DNA of 29,253 nucleotides from Veillonellaceae bacterium (GTDB lineage Bacteria > Bacillota_C > Negativicutes > UBA1444), in the NCBI GenBank assembly GCA_012798135.1, contig JAAZNU010000029.1:1-29253 (forward strand), read 5' to 3'. How positions within the stretch are numbered: position 1 is the first letter of the stretch; each line of letters opens with the position of its first letter. The translations under genes and the position numbers were made by a program. A model generated the notes under the pieces. It was not told the DNA's origin. It saw only the letters and a list, made by a program, of their open reading frames with translations, and ran no database searches. Positions 16,314 to 24,774 of this stretch are shown here, in pieces.

Positions 16314-17432
16314 ATGAAAGCTGTTTACAAAAAATACGCACCGTTATTCGTTGTCGCGATCCTGGGCGCAGTGATCGGCGGCGGCTTGGTCATGGGCTAT
16401 GGACCCTTTTTTATCGGCAAGTCCGTTCCGGATGCGCTCACGCAAATCAAACAGGAAGTGGCGTCGCCGACAGCCAACGCGCAGCTGTCGGCTGCCCGCA
16501 ATACGCCGATCGTCCGGGCGGCCCAGATTGTCGGTCCGTCGGTGGTCGGCATCACCAACAAAGCCTATGTCAGCGATTTCTTCAACCGGCGGATGCTGGT
16601 CGAGCGCGGCAGCGGCTCCGGCGTCATTTATGACGCTGCCGGCCATATCGTCACCAACTACCACGTGGTGGCGGAAGCGGAGGAAATCGTGGTCTCCCTG
16701 GCCGACGGCCGGACCGTGCCGGGCAAAGTGCAGGGAGTCGATCCGGCGACCGACCTGGCCGTCGTGAAGATTGATCCGGCGGGGACCCAGCCGGCGAAAT
16801 TCGGTGACTCGGACAGCCTGCAGGTCGGCGAACCGGCGATCGCCGTCGGCAATCCGCTCGGTCTGGAACTGAAAGGCAGCGTCACGGCCGGCGTGATCAG
16901 CGCATTGAACCGGACGCTGGATATCGGCGAACGCCGCTTCCGTCTGATCCAGACCGACGCAGCCATTAACCCCGGCAACAGCGGCGGCGCCCTGGCGAAT
17001 GCCGACGGCGAAGTGGTCGGCATCAACAGCATCAAAATCGCCGTCGGCGGCGTGGAAGGGATCGGCTTTGCCATCCCGATCAATACGGCCCGGCCGATCA
17101 TCCAGGCGCTCATCGAGAAGGGGCGGGTGGCCCGGCCCTACTTGGGCGTAGTGGCGTTTGACAAAAATACGGCGGAGAAATACGGCTACGAACTCAACAT
17201 CAAGAAAGGCCTGTATGTGTTCCGGCTCGTTCTGAACTCTCCGGCGGACCGCGCCGGCATCCGAGTCGGCGACATCATCCTGAAGCTGGCGGGGCAGGAA
17301 ACCAACAGTCTGCCGGAACTGCGCTCCGTGATTGAGGCGCAGGGAGTTGGCGCCACCATTCCGGTCACGGTTTCCCGCAACGGCGAGCAGTTCGATGTAC
17401 AGGTGAAACTCAGCGAAGTGCCGAACGAGTAA
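16314..17432 (+). CDS. htrA: HtrA/DegP-like serine protease with PDZ domain
   Basis: This is a membrane-anchored S1C quality-control protease of 372 residues. A single N-terminal membrane segment (about residues 10-32, FVVAILGAVIGGGLVMG) anchors it, with the catalytic part outside. The triad can be placed at H117 (TNYHVV), D147 (ATDLAVV) and S223 (NPGNSGGA). One PDZ domain lies at about residues 275-368 (LYVFRLVLNSPADRAGIRVG, then VTVSRNGEQFDVQVKL). The PDZ domain and length are typical of Firmicute HtrA/HtrC proteins, which degrade misfolded exported proteins. The ATG is preceded by AAAGGAGGAG. The rlmH gene starts 3 bases after the stop, so the two are co-transcribed. Confidence 0.95.
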   Translation: MKAVYKKYAPLFVVAILGAVIGGGLVMGYGPFFIGKSVPDALTQIKQEVASPTANAQLSAARNTPIVRAAQIVGPSVVGITNKAYVSDFFNRRMLVERGSGSGVIYDAAGHIVTNYHVVAEAEEIVVSLADGRTVPGKVQGVDPATDLAVVKIDPAGTQPAKFGDSDSLQVGEPAIAVGNPLGLELKGSVTAGVISALNRTLDIGERRFRLIQTDAAINPGNSGGALANADGEVVGINSIKIAVGGVEGIGFAIPINTARPIIQALIEKGRVARPYLGVVAFDKNTAEKYGYELNIKKGLYVFRLVLNSPADRAGIRVGDIILKLAGQETNSLPELRSVIEAQGVGATIPVTVSRNGEQFDVQVKLSEVPNE

Positions 17433-17435
17433 CGG

Positions 17436-17918
17436 ATGAACCGGATTCGCATCGTTGCTGTCGGTAAAATCAAAGAGAAGTATTTGACGGAAGGCATCCG
17501 GGAGTTTGCCAAACGGTTGGGACCGCTCTGCAAACTGGAGGTCGTGGAGATCGACGAGGAACGGATGCCGGACGATCCTTCGCCGGCCGAAAAAGAAAAA
17601 GTGCTGGCGGCGGAAGGCGAGCGGCTGCTGAAAAAAGTACCGTCAGCCACATATTTGATCGTACTCGACGTGGCGGGCCAGCCCGCCTCCTCGGAAGAAT
17701 TGGCGAAAAAAATCGCCGAGCTCGGCACGGCCGGGCACGGCGATATCACGTTTATCATTGGAGGCGCTTTCGGGCTGTCGCCGGCAGTCATTGCGGCGGC
17801 GCGGGAGCGCCTCTCCTTTTCCCGCATGACCTTTACCCACCAGATGATCCGGCTGCTGCTCGTCGAGCAGATCTACCGGGCCTTCAAGATCATCCGGGGC
17901 GAGAAGTATCATTGGTAA
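17436..17918 (+). CDS. rlmH: 23S rRNA (pseudouridine-1915-N3) methyltransferase RlmH
   Basis: RlmH methylates pseudouridine 1915 in helix 69 of 23S rRNA. The 160-residue protein is full length for this SPOUT-fold family. It starts with MNRIRIVAVGKIKEKYL, carries the SAM-binding FIIGGAFGLS block and the LSFSRMTFTHQMIRLLLVEQ helix, and ends with IIRGEKYHW. The gene stays intact, yet its last 21 bases (17898-17918) are duplicated at 24770-24790. The 3' end of rlmH (formerly orfX) is the known insertion site of SCC elements in staphylococci. Here the gene keeps its own stop codon at 17916-17918. The coding sequence itself looks fully ordinary. Confidence 0.95.
   Translation: MNRIRIVAVGKIKEKYLTEGIREFAKRLGPLCKLEVVEIDEERMPDDPSPAEKEKVLAAEGERLLKKVPSATYLIVLDVAGQPASSEELAKKIAELGTAGHGDITFIIGGAFGLSPAVIAAARERLSFSRMTFTHQMIRLLLVEQIYRAFKIIRGEKYHW
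17898..17918 (+). repeat. Left attachment-site repeat (attL-like), 3' end of rlmH
   Basis: GCGAGAAGTATCATTGGTAA (17899-17918, with one more shared G at 17898) encodes the G-E-K-Y-H-W-stop end of RlmH. It matches 24770-24790 at 20 of 21 positions, in direct orientation. It corresponds in place to the SCC attachment site. Confidence 0.8.
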
Positions 17919-17925
17919 CGGCGAA

Positions 17926-17977
17926 TAGCTGATGGCATGTGATCAGGACAGGGGTTCGATTCCCTTCGCCTCCACCA
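17926..17977 (+). ncRNA. ssrA: tmRNA (ssrA) 3'-end fragment
   Basis: The sequence GGACAGGGGTTCGAT (17946-17960) and the following bases match the 3' tRNA-like end of tmRNA. There is a T stem AGGGG/CCCTT (17950-17954 with 17962-17966), a TTCGATT loop, the acceptor strand CGCCTCC (17967-17973), discriminator A and CCA (17975-17977). The rest of tmRNA (about 300 bases) is missing, because rlmH occupies the space up to 17918. The left limit is approximate. 3' ends of ssrA are common integrase attachment sites, so this is probably an attachment-site relic carried by the cassette or left by another element. It cannot be a working tmRNA gene. Confidence 0.7.
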
Positions 17978-18004
17978 TTCCAATCTACCCATTTTTCAAT
18001 ACGC

Positions 18005-18037
18005 AGCCTGTACTTTCAGCAAAGTGCAGGCTTTTTT
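18005..18037 (+). terminator. Intrinsic terminator behind the tmRNA fragment
   Basis: AGCCTGTACTTT (18005-18016) pairs with AAAGTGCAGGCT (18021-18032) around CAGC, with one T-G wobble, followed by TTTTTT. It is placed 28 bases after the CCA, as a native ssrA terminator would be. It also ends any rlmH transcript. Confidence 0.9.
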
Positions 18038-18386
18038 CTTTATGTCAGCTTTTTGTTCATCACATCCCAACGATTTTGTCCAGCTTGGTATCCGCTTTTC
18101 GAGGGGCAATACCTGCTAGCATACTTTTTCTGTATTCCTGACCATTGTGTTCTTGCAGTTGCAGTTATCGGTTTCACGCCATGCATTCTCCCGCAAAAGG
18201 ATTAGCAAGTATTCTCCGATGAGGCTATAATATTTTCTCTTTTGGGTAGGATTTTGGATGTTTTTGTGTAATTTAAAAAATGTATGCCGTCGCCATTAGA
18301 TTTTTTCTCGACTATCTTAGCCACGATTTATGGGACTTCCGAAGCTCTATCCAAGCAGGAAACAGCCATATTCAGGGGGCGCAACA
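18038..18386. other. AT-rich leader region of the restriction locus
   Basis: About 350 bases with no supported gene. The short open frames seen here lack ribosome sites and do not resemble known proteins. The region contains the candidate promoter listed next. I see no repeats or known RNA motif. Confidence 0.5.
18202..18231 (+). promoter_or_regulatory. Candidate promoter of hsdR
   Basis: A perfect TATAAT at 18226-18231 lies 18 bases after TTAGCA (18202-18207, four of six matches to TTGACA). It would give a leader of about 150 bases before hsdR. Confidence 0.5.
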
Positions 18387-20918
18387 TTGAGCAAAGAAGC
18401 AACGGCCCGCATCAAGATCAACAAACTGTTGGAGGCGTCAGGATGGCGTTTTTTTGCTGACGGCAGCAAACCTGCCAACATTCAGCTTGAGTCTGGCGTC
18501 AAAATCAAACCAACTGATCTTGAAGGTATGGGAGATGATTTCGAAAAAACCAAACGCGGTTTTCTGGATTTTTTGCTTTTGGACGACAGAGGCTTTCCAC
18601 TTTTGGTGCTGGAAGCCAAGAAAGAAGAAATTGATCCCCTTTTTGCCAAAGAGCAGGCACGAACCTATGCCCGGTCCATGAATTGTCGGTTTATTATCCT
18701 TTCCAACGGCAACCTTCACTATTTTTGGGATTTGGAGCGTGGAAACCCTTATATTATTTCTGCTTTTCCCACCCCTAACTCGGTCACTGGTTACCAGCAA
18801 GTCAAGCCGAACCCACAGCGACTGATTGACGAATCTGCAACAGAAGATTATGTGGCCCTGACACAACGCCCGAATTATCGGTCAGCAGCTGCCTGGAAAA
18901 ATCCTGAAGAACGCGAAGGCTATATCAAAGCCAACAAGCTGCGTTTTTTGCGTCCTTACCAGCTAAGGGCGGTTAAAGCATTGCAGCAGGCAGTGCGGGA
19001 GGGCAAGGACCGTTTTCTGTTTGAGATGGCTACGGGAACCGGCAAGACACTGGTGGCTGCGGCTGTCATCAAGCTGTTTCTTCGCACCGGCAACGCCAAA
19101 CGGGTCTTGTTTCTGGTGGACCGGCTGGAGCTGGAAGACCAGGCGAAAAAGAACTTCGTCGCGTATCTGTCCGCCGATTTTTCCACGGTCATCTACAAAG
19201 AAAACCGCGACGAGTGGCAGCGAGCGGAAATTGTCGTAACGACCGTTCAGTCACTCCTGTTCAACAACAAATTTCAGCGGCTTTTTTCACCGACAGACTT
19301 TGACCTCGTCATTTCAGACGAAGCGCACCGTTCTATTGGTGGCAATGCGCGGGCGGTTTTCGAGTATTTTGTTGGCTACAAGCTGGGACTTACCGCCACG
19401 CCAAGAGACTATCTCAAAAATTTTGTCAAAGCAACGCCGACCGGCCGCGATCCAAGAGAATCGGAGCGGCGGCTACTGCTCGACACCTATCGAACCTTCG
19501 GTTGCGAAACAGGTCAACCAACCTTCCGTTATTCCTTGATTGATGGTGTCAGGGACGGTTATTTGATTAACCCAACCGTAGTTGATGCCCGCACGAACGT
19601 TACCGCTGAACTTCTGTCCCAACAGGGTTTTGTGGTTACTTTCACCGACGATGCCGGAGAAGACCAACAGGCAGCGTTCAAACAGCGGGAGTTTGAGAAA
19701 CGTTTTTTTGCCGATTCAACCAACCAGCTATTCTGCAAAATTTTCTTGGAGAATGCGCTACGTGACCCGATCAGCGGCGAAATGGGCAAATCCATCATCT
19801 TTGCCGTCAGCCAGAGCCATGCCGCTAAGCTTACGCAGATATTAAACATCATGGCGGATAGGATGTATCCGGGAAAATACCAATCGGACTTTGCCGTACA
19901 GGTAACTTCGCAGGTCACAGATGCCCAGCAGATGACTATCAGCTTTGCCAACAATAATTTGCTTGGCTCCGCCAACTTCCTGCCAACCTACAAGACCAGC
20001 AAAGCCAGGGTCTGCGTTACCGTGGGCATGATGACTACCGGCTATGACTGCGAAGATGTATTGAACCTCGGCCTATTCCGTCCGATTTTCTCCCCGACGG
20101 ACTTTATTCAGATCAAGGGACGCGGCACTCGGTTGCACAATTTTCTCGACGAACTGTTTGACGAAAATATTAAATCTGGGGTAATGCAACCAAAGAAGAC
20201 CTCATTCAAACTCTTTGACTTTTTTGCCAACTGCGAGTATTTTGAGGAAGACTACAATTACGACGAAGTGCTGCAACTGCCCAAACCATCCGGCACAAGG
20301 TTCAACGGTGACAATCCCCAGTCTACAGAGGCCTTTACATATGAGCATTTGGGCGAAGATATTATGGCCTCGATCCGGGAGGAACCCGTCGGTTACGACG
20401 GAATGCGAATTGACCGGATGTTCTTTGAGCGTTTCGAAGATACTGTGCGTGAGAATCCGCAGATTGCCGAAGCCGTGGAGTCCGGCCAGTGGGACCGGGT
20501 CATCGACTACGTCAACAAGGAAGTCTTCGACAAACCAGACGACTACTACACCCTGGACAAGCTGCGCAAGGCTGCTGCGGTGGACCGCCGCCTGACCCTG
20601 CGGGAGATTCTGGAGAAGATCTTCGGCCTGATCCCCCGCTTCAAGTCGAAAGACGAGCTGCTGGAAGAAGAGTTCGGCAAGTTCATCGCCGACGCCAAGC
20701 CGGAAGAGGCGGAAGCCATCCCCGCCCTGCGTACCTTCTTCAAGGCGTACGTCACAAGCAACCAGCTGCGGCACATCATCGAAACCAAACAGTTCACCGA
20801 TCTGGCGACCAACCCTGTCTTCTCCACCCGCGACTTCCGCGCAGTGCCAGAGAAGTACCGCACGATCATTCCTGAATATGTGAAGGATTACGTTTCCTTG
20901 AACCAATTTGTTGCCTGA
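18387..20918 (+). CDS. hsdR: Type I restriction enzyme R subunit (HsdR)
   Basis: This is the motor and nuclease subunit of a type I restriction system. The protein begins with a PD-(D/E)XK nuclease domain: D61, then E76 and K78 in LLVLEAKKEE. Two RecA-like helicase domains follow, with Walker A MATGTGKT near residue 217, ISDEAHR near 310 and IQIKGRGTRLHNF as motif VI. A C-terminal EcoEI-type domain contacts the methylase. I chose the TTG at 18387 (SKEATARIKINKLLEASGW), which lies after a GGGGG run and gives 843 residues. An ATG 57 bases upstream has no ribosome site. The methylase-specificity gene starts 19 bases after the stop. The first two-thirds uses more AT-rich codons than the last quarter (from about 20460), which suggests a recombined gene. 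Confidence 0.92.
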   Translation: MSKEATARIKINKLLEASGWRFFADGSKPANIQLESGVKIKPTDLEGMGDDFEKTKRGFLDFLLLDDRGFPLLVLEAKKEEIDPLFAKEQARTYARSMNCRFIILSNGNLHYFWDLERGNPYIISAFPTPNSVTGYQQVKPNPQRLIDESATEDYVALTQRPNYRSAAAWKNPEEREGYIKANKLRFLRPYQLRAVKALQQAVREGKDRFLFEMATGTGKTLVAAAVIKLFLRTGNAKRVLFLVDRLELEDQAKKNFVAYLSADFSTVIYKENRDEWQRAEIVVTTVQSLLFNNKFQRLFSPTDFDLVISDEAHRSIGGNARAVFEYFVGYKLGLTATPRDYLKNFVKATPTGRDPRESERRLLLDTYRTFGCETGQPTFRYSLIDGVRDGYLINPTVVDARTNVTAELLSQQGFVVTFTDDAGEDQQAAFKQREFEKRFFADSTNQLFCKIFLENALRDPISGEMGKSIIFAVSQSHAAKLTQILNIMADRMYPGKYQSDFAVQVTSQVTDAQQMTISFANNNLLGSANFLPTYKTSKARVCVTVGMMTTGYDCEDVLNLGLFRPIFSPTDFIQIKGRGTRLHNFLDELFDENIKSGVMQPKKTSFKLFDFFANCEYFEEDYNYDEVLQLPKPSGTRFNGDNPQSTEAFTYEHLGEDIMASIREEPVGYDGMRIDRMFFERFEDTVRENPQIAEAVESGQWDRVIDYVNKEVFDKPDDYYTLDKLRKAAAVDRRLTLREILEKIFGLIPRFKSKDELLEEEFGKFIADAKPEEAEAIPALRTFFKAYVTSNQLRHIIETKQFTDLATNPVFSTRDFRAVPEKYRTIIPEYVKDYVSLNQFVA

Positions 20919-20937
20919 GAAAGAATGGAGGATTCCT

Positions 20938-23490
20938 GTGCTAGATTCCGATACAAAACGCCGCATCGACACCGCCCGCGACATTCTCGTGGGCAAGGTG
21001 CCGGACCCGAAGAGCCAAGTGGAGCAGATCACCATCGCCCTGATCTACAAGTTCATGGACGACATGGACGCCGAAAGCGAGGAGTTCGGCGGCAAGCGCA
21101 AGTTCTTTGCCGATGAGTTCGCCCGCTACGGCTGGGCCAAACTGATGCGCTCCGGGCTGGGCGGGTTCGAGACGCTGAACCTGTACGCCGAGGCCATCGC
21201 CAAGATGCCGGAAAATCCGGGAATCCCCCTGCTGTTCCGGGACATTTTCAAGAACGCCTACCTGCCCTACCGGGACCCCGAGACGCTGCGGGCTTTTCTC
21301 AAGATCATCGACGAGTTCAACTATGACCACAGCGAACGGCTGGGGGACGCCTTCGAGTACCTGCTGTCCGTACTGGGTTCTCAGGGCGACGCGGGCCAGT
21401 TCCGCACGCCGCGCCACATCATCGATTTCATGGTGACGGTTCTCGACCCAAAGAAGACCGAGACCGTTCTGGACCCGGCCTGCGGTACGGCGGGTTTCCT
21501 GATCTCCTCCTACAAGCACATTCTGGAGGCCAGCAGGGACGAAAGCGGAAACAGCAACTTGACGCCCGATGAGAGAGAGCGGTTGGCGCGCAACTTCAAG
21601 GGGTACGACATTTCCCCGGACATGGTCCGGCTGTCGCTGGTGAACCTGTACCTGCATGGCTTCGTCGATCCACACATTGCCGAATACGACACGTTGACCA
21701 GCCAGGACAAGTGGAATGAAAATGCTGATGTGATTCTGGCCAATCCTCCGTTCATGTCCCCAAAAGGAGGCATCAGGCCGCACAAGAGATTTTCGGTCCA
21801 GTCCAACCGCAGCGAAGTCCTGTTCGTGGACTACATGGCTGAGCACCTGACGCCCACGGGGCGTGCGGGAATCATCGTGCCGGAGGGCATCATCTTTCAG
21901 AGCCAGAACGCCTACAAGCAGCTGCGGAAGATGCTCGTGGAAGATTTTTTAGTTGCGGTGGTGTCGCTGCCTGCCGGAATGTTCAACCCTTATTCCGGCG
22001 TCAAGACCTCTATCCTGATTCTGGACAAGACGTTGGCCAAGAGGGCAAGTACGATCGCCTTCTTCAAGATTGAGAAGGACGGGTACGGTCTGGGGGCGCA
22101 GCGGCGTCCCCTCTGCAGCGACTTTGGCGACAAGCCGGAACTTTGCCCTGAACACAGCGACATCCCGACTGTCGACAAAGAAATTACCGAGTACCTGCGG
22201 CGGTTGAGGACAGGAGAGTCAATGGCCGACTTCCAGCTGACGATGGGACTGGTTGTGGAGAAAGAGAAGATTGCCGCAAACGGAGACTACAATCTGAGTG
22301 GAGAAAGGTACCGGGAAGGCAAGGTTCGAACATCACAGCATCCTTTGGTATCACTTGGTGATGTCTGCGAACTGCTTGGTGGCGCAACTCCGTCAAAACA
22401 AGATGAATCTTACTGGCAAGATGGAACCGTCAAATGGATTTCATCAAAATTCATAGATGAACATGGCCAAATTTCTGGATATGAACTCATCAACCAGAAA
22501 GCTGTTGAAGAAACTTCTGTTAGAATTGCTCCAAAATCCTCAACTATTATCATCACCCGTGTTTCTGTTGGTAAATTTGCATTTGCTGATGATGATTATG
22601 CTATCAATCAAGATCTCACAGCATTGGTTTCAAAGAATCATGAACTTCTTGCTCCAGAATTCATTCTTACGGTTGCTCCATATATAGCGACTGTAGTCGA
22701 ACAAAATGCTGAAGGCATTGGTGTTCGGGGAGTGACTCGAAAGTTTTTATCAGAAATGCAAATTCCCTTGCCACCGCTTGAAGTGCAGAAGGATATTGTG
22801 GCGGAGATTGCGGGATATCAGAAGGTTATTGATGGGGCAAGGCAGGTTGTTGAAAATTGGAAGCCTCGTATACAGATAGATAGTCAATGGCCTGAAGTCT
22901 TGTTGGATGACTATATTGAATTTGTTAGCGGCTTGACTCTTTCAATTCCTGCTTGTGAAGCACCCGATGGCGTTCCCATTATTTCAATGAATAATATTGC
23001 CGAGAGTGGATTGATGACCAAAAGTGGGTTGAGATTTATCAAGATACCAAAGAAGACCAGGATTAACTATTTGCGGAAGGGAGACCTACTTTTCAACTGG
23101 CGAAATGGCAGCAAGCATCTTGTAGGTAAGACAGGATATTTTGATTGGGACGGCGACTATGTTTTTGCGTCTTTCTGTCTCGGTATTAGAACAAAGACAG
23201 ACGTACTTGATTCGCGATATCTTTGGATTCTGTTGAACCAGTATAGGATTGAAGGCAATTATCAGGCGTTCATGCGTCAAAATGTGAACGGATTGTTCAA
23301 TCGAGAAGAATTGAGAATTCTTCCAATCAAATTACCTCCCCTTTCAACACAGAAAGCTATCGTCGCTAAGATTGAAGAAGAACGGTGTCTTGTTGATTCT
23401 AATAGGAAATTGACCGAGCTCTACGAAAAGAAGATTCAATCTACCCTTGCACGAGTCTGGGGTCAAGATATTCTGGTTAGCGCTTATTGA
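20938..23490 (+). CDS. hsdMS: Fused type I methylase-specificity protein (HsdM-HsdS)
   Basis: One 850-residue polypeptide combines two subunits that are normally separate. Residues 1 to about 445 are an N6-adenine methylase (HsdM): a helical N-terminal domain, the SAM motif DPACGTAGF near 179, and the catalytic NPPF near 269. Residues from about 460 to the end are HsdS. The first target-recognition domain is at about 465-620. It is followed by a conserved helical spacer (IVAEIAGYQKVIDGA), a second recognition domain at about 650-800, and a terminal helix (IVAKIEEERCLVDSN). The GTG at 20938 is chosen because GGAGG stands six bases upstream. An earlier in-frame TTG at 20908 overlaps hsdR. There is no stop or frameshift at the joint. 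The specificity half is AT-rich, unlike the GC-rich methylase half, consistent with exchange of recognition domains. Confidence 0.92.
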   Translation: MLDSDTKRRIDTARDILVGKVPDPKSQVEQITIALIYKFMDDMDAESEEFGGKRKFFADEFARYGWAKLMRSGLGGFETLNLYAEAIAKMPENPGIPLLFRDIFKNAYLPYRDPETLRAFLKIIDEFNYDHSERLGDAFEYLLSVLGSQGDAGQFRTPRHIIDFMVTVLDPKKTETVLDPACGTAGFLISSYKHILEASRDESGNSNLTPDERERLARNFKGYDISPDMVRLSLVNLYLHGFVDPHIAEYDTLTSQDKWNENADVILANPPFMSPKGGIRPHKRFSVQSNRSEVLFVDYMAEHLTPTGRAGIIVPEGIIFQSQNAYKQLRKMLVEDFLVAVVSLPAGMFNPYSGVKTSILILDKTLAKRASTIAFFKIEKDGYGLGAQRRPLCSDFGDKPELCPEHSDIPTVDKEITEYLRRLRTGESMADFQLTMGLVVEKEKIAANGDYNLSGERYREGKVRTSQHPLVSLGDVCELLGGATPSKQDESYWQDGTVKWISSKFIDEHGQISGYELINQKAVEETSVRIAPKSSTIIITRVSVGKFAFADDDYAINQDLTALVSKNHELLAPEFILTVAPYIATVVEQNAEGIGVRGVTRKFLSEMQIPLPPLEVQKDIVAEIAGYQKVIDGARQVVENWKPRIQIDSQWPEVLLDDYIEFVSGLTLSIPACEAPDGVPIISMNNIAESGLMTKSGLRFIKIPKKTRINYLRKGDLLFNWRNGSKHLVGKTGYFDWDGDYVFASFCLGIRTKTDVLDSRYLWILLNQYRIEGNYQAFMRQNVNGLFNREELRILPIKLPPLSTQKAIVAKIEEERCLVDSNRKLTELYEKKIQSTLARVWGQDILVSAY

Positions 23491-23784
23491 AGCACAGTTT
23501 CCTAGGTTGGTCTGTGAGGAACTTACTGGTGTGAAGATGATAGTAAATAATTAGAAATGTTATTACCTGGATTTGGTAGGTACGGATCATTGCGTAGCAT
23601 TCCTGTTCGTCTCCATTTGTTCATTAGATTAATCGCCAGGCGATACGGAGATTCCCGTGTTATCTTAAACGACAGGGCAATCGCATTCATCCATGATTTG
23701 AAAATTGATGGCTTCACCTATCGCTAAGAATCTTCGCTGTTGTTTGCTTGGGCACTTCTGAAAAACTTTATGGGAGGTGAAAGG
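23491..23784. other. Intergenic region after hsdMS
   Basis: There is no terminator or promoter I can defend. A 56-codon plus-strand frame (23557-23727) has no ribosome site or recognisable domain. Confidence 0.4.
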
Positions 23785-24558
23785 ATGGAGTTGCCTTTTT
23801 ATCTTGAACCGCTAGGATCATACCATGAAATCATTTCCCATCCGTATAACGTGGATGAAGCAGTTAGTGTTGCTGTTTTTCATGAACATCGTATAGCGTT
23901 TTATTATTGGGCTGATTGGACTAAAGGAATTATTCACGGCCGACCTAAGGAGCAACCACCAACCCTTGTAACTTTTGACTGGCATGAAGATACTGCTTCG
24001 CCTTGTGCAGATGAATGTCGGGAACTTGAAGAACTTGATCTTTCAAGATTGAGTAACATTGCTTTTTTTTCATGGGCAAAACTAAACCCACTCAATGATG
24101 GACATATTTTAAGTGCAGCTTATTTAAATCTTTTAGCTGATATATTTATTGTATGCAAGCAAAAAATTGGCGACCATCCAGTACTGACAGATATATACGG
24201 AAATGAACATCGTATTTATTGTTTTTCCTGTGCCGAAGAAATGCGACAGGTATTAGTTCAGTATTCAAGTGAACGAGAAATATATTTGGATGTCGATTTG
24301 GATTTTTTTACGGAAAGTGATGATCCTCACGGTGGTGGAAATAATATTTCTCTTGTTTCTGAAAGTGTGATAGAAAGTATTTTCAATCCGCATAGCACCA
24401 TAATGAAATTTGTTCTTCCGCGTCTTGCGGGCATGACAATTGCCCTCGAACCGGAGTTTTGCGGAGGCATTTCTAATATGTATGCTCTATTTCATGCTTT
24501 GGAGAAATCCATATTTAATGGAGCCTTGCTATCCGGAAAAACAACTTGGAAAAAATAG
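23785..24558 (+). CDS. UPF0489 / peptide-arginase-like protein
   Basis: This is a 257-residue protein of the UPF0489 type, which has an arginase-like metal-binding fold. The candidate metal ligands are visible: TFDWHED (D65, H67, D69), YLDVDLDFF (D169, D171, D173) and ALEPEFCGG (E222, E224). Some family members are peptide arginases that turn arginine to ornithine in ribosomal peptide products. No precursor peptide or radical-SAM gene is next to it here, so the substrate is open. The start ATG at 23785 lies after GGAGGTGA. An upstream in-frame ATG at 23740 has no site. The gene is AT-rich and the last gene of the cassette, with no partner in the same operon. I am confident of the family, not of the function. 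Confidence 0.7.
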   Translation: MELPFYLEPLGSYHEIISHPYNVDEAVSVAVFHEHRIAFYYWADWTKGIIHGRPKEQPPTLVTFDWHEDTASPCADECRELEELDLSRLSNIAFFSWAKLNPLNDGHILSAAYLNLLADIFIVCKQKIGDHPVLTDIYGNEHRIYCFSCAEEMRQVLVQYSSEREIYLDVDLDFFTESDDPHGGGNNISLVSESVIESIFNPHSTIMKFVLPRLAGMTIALEPEFCGGISNMYALFHALEKSIFNGALLSGKTTWKK

Positions 24559-24704
24559 TTAGCATTGTGTAAATAACAGTGCTTATCGAGGATTGATTAA
24601 CATTGATTCTCATACCTAGTATCAAAACTCCTATAGGTTTTTCTCTTGCTCCATATTCTTTATACGAATAGATGCAAATTGGGGTGGATCTGCCCGGGCA
24701 CGGA

Positions 24705-24774
24705 TCGCCGTATCGAACTCCTGTCCAAATGCACTTGAACAATAGCTTTTTCGCCGTTATATCCGATACGGCGA
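24705..24774. repeat. Inverted repeat at the right cassette end
   Basis: TCGCCGTATCG (24705-24715) is the exact reverse complement of CGATACGGCGA (24764-24774), with a 48-base loop. The right arm overlaps the start of the attachment repeat. Inverted repeats near both attachment sites are a known feature of SCC elements. Confidence 0.6.

Noticed and set aside
17761..17977. A compact full tmRNA with its 5' end inside rlmH (GGAGGCG at 17761 could pair with the acceptor strand)
   Set aside because: Those bases encode the conserved IGGAFG motif of RlmH, and the typical tmRNA 5' sequence and tag-coding region are absent.
18330..18386. ATG at 18330 as the hsdR start
   Set aside because: No Shine-Dalgarno sequence, and the extra 19 residues do not look like the family. 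The TTG at 18387 fits better.
23557..23727. 56-codon plus-strand frame, and the overlapping minus-strand frame at 23523-23717
   Set aside because: No ribosome-binding site and no recognisable domain. The region is AT-rich intergenic DNA after hsdMS.
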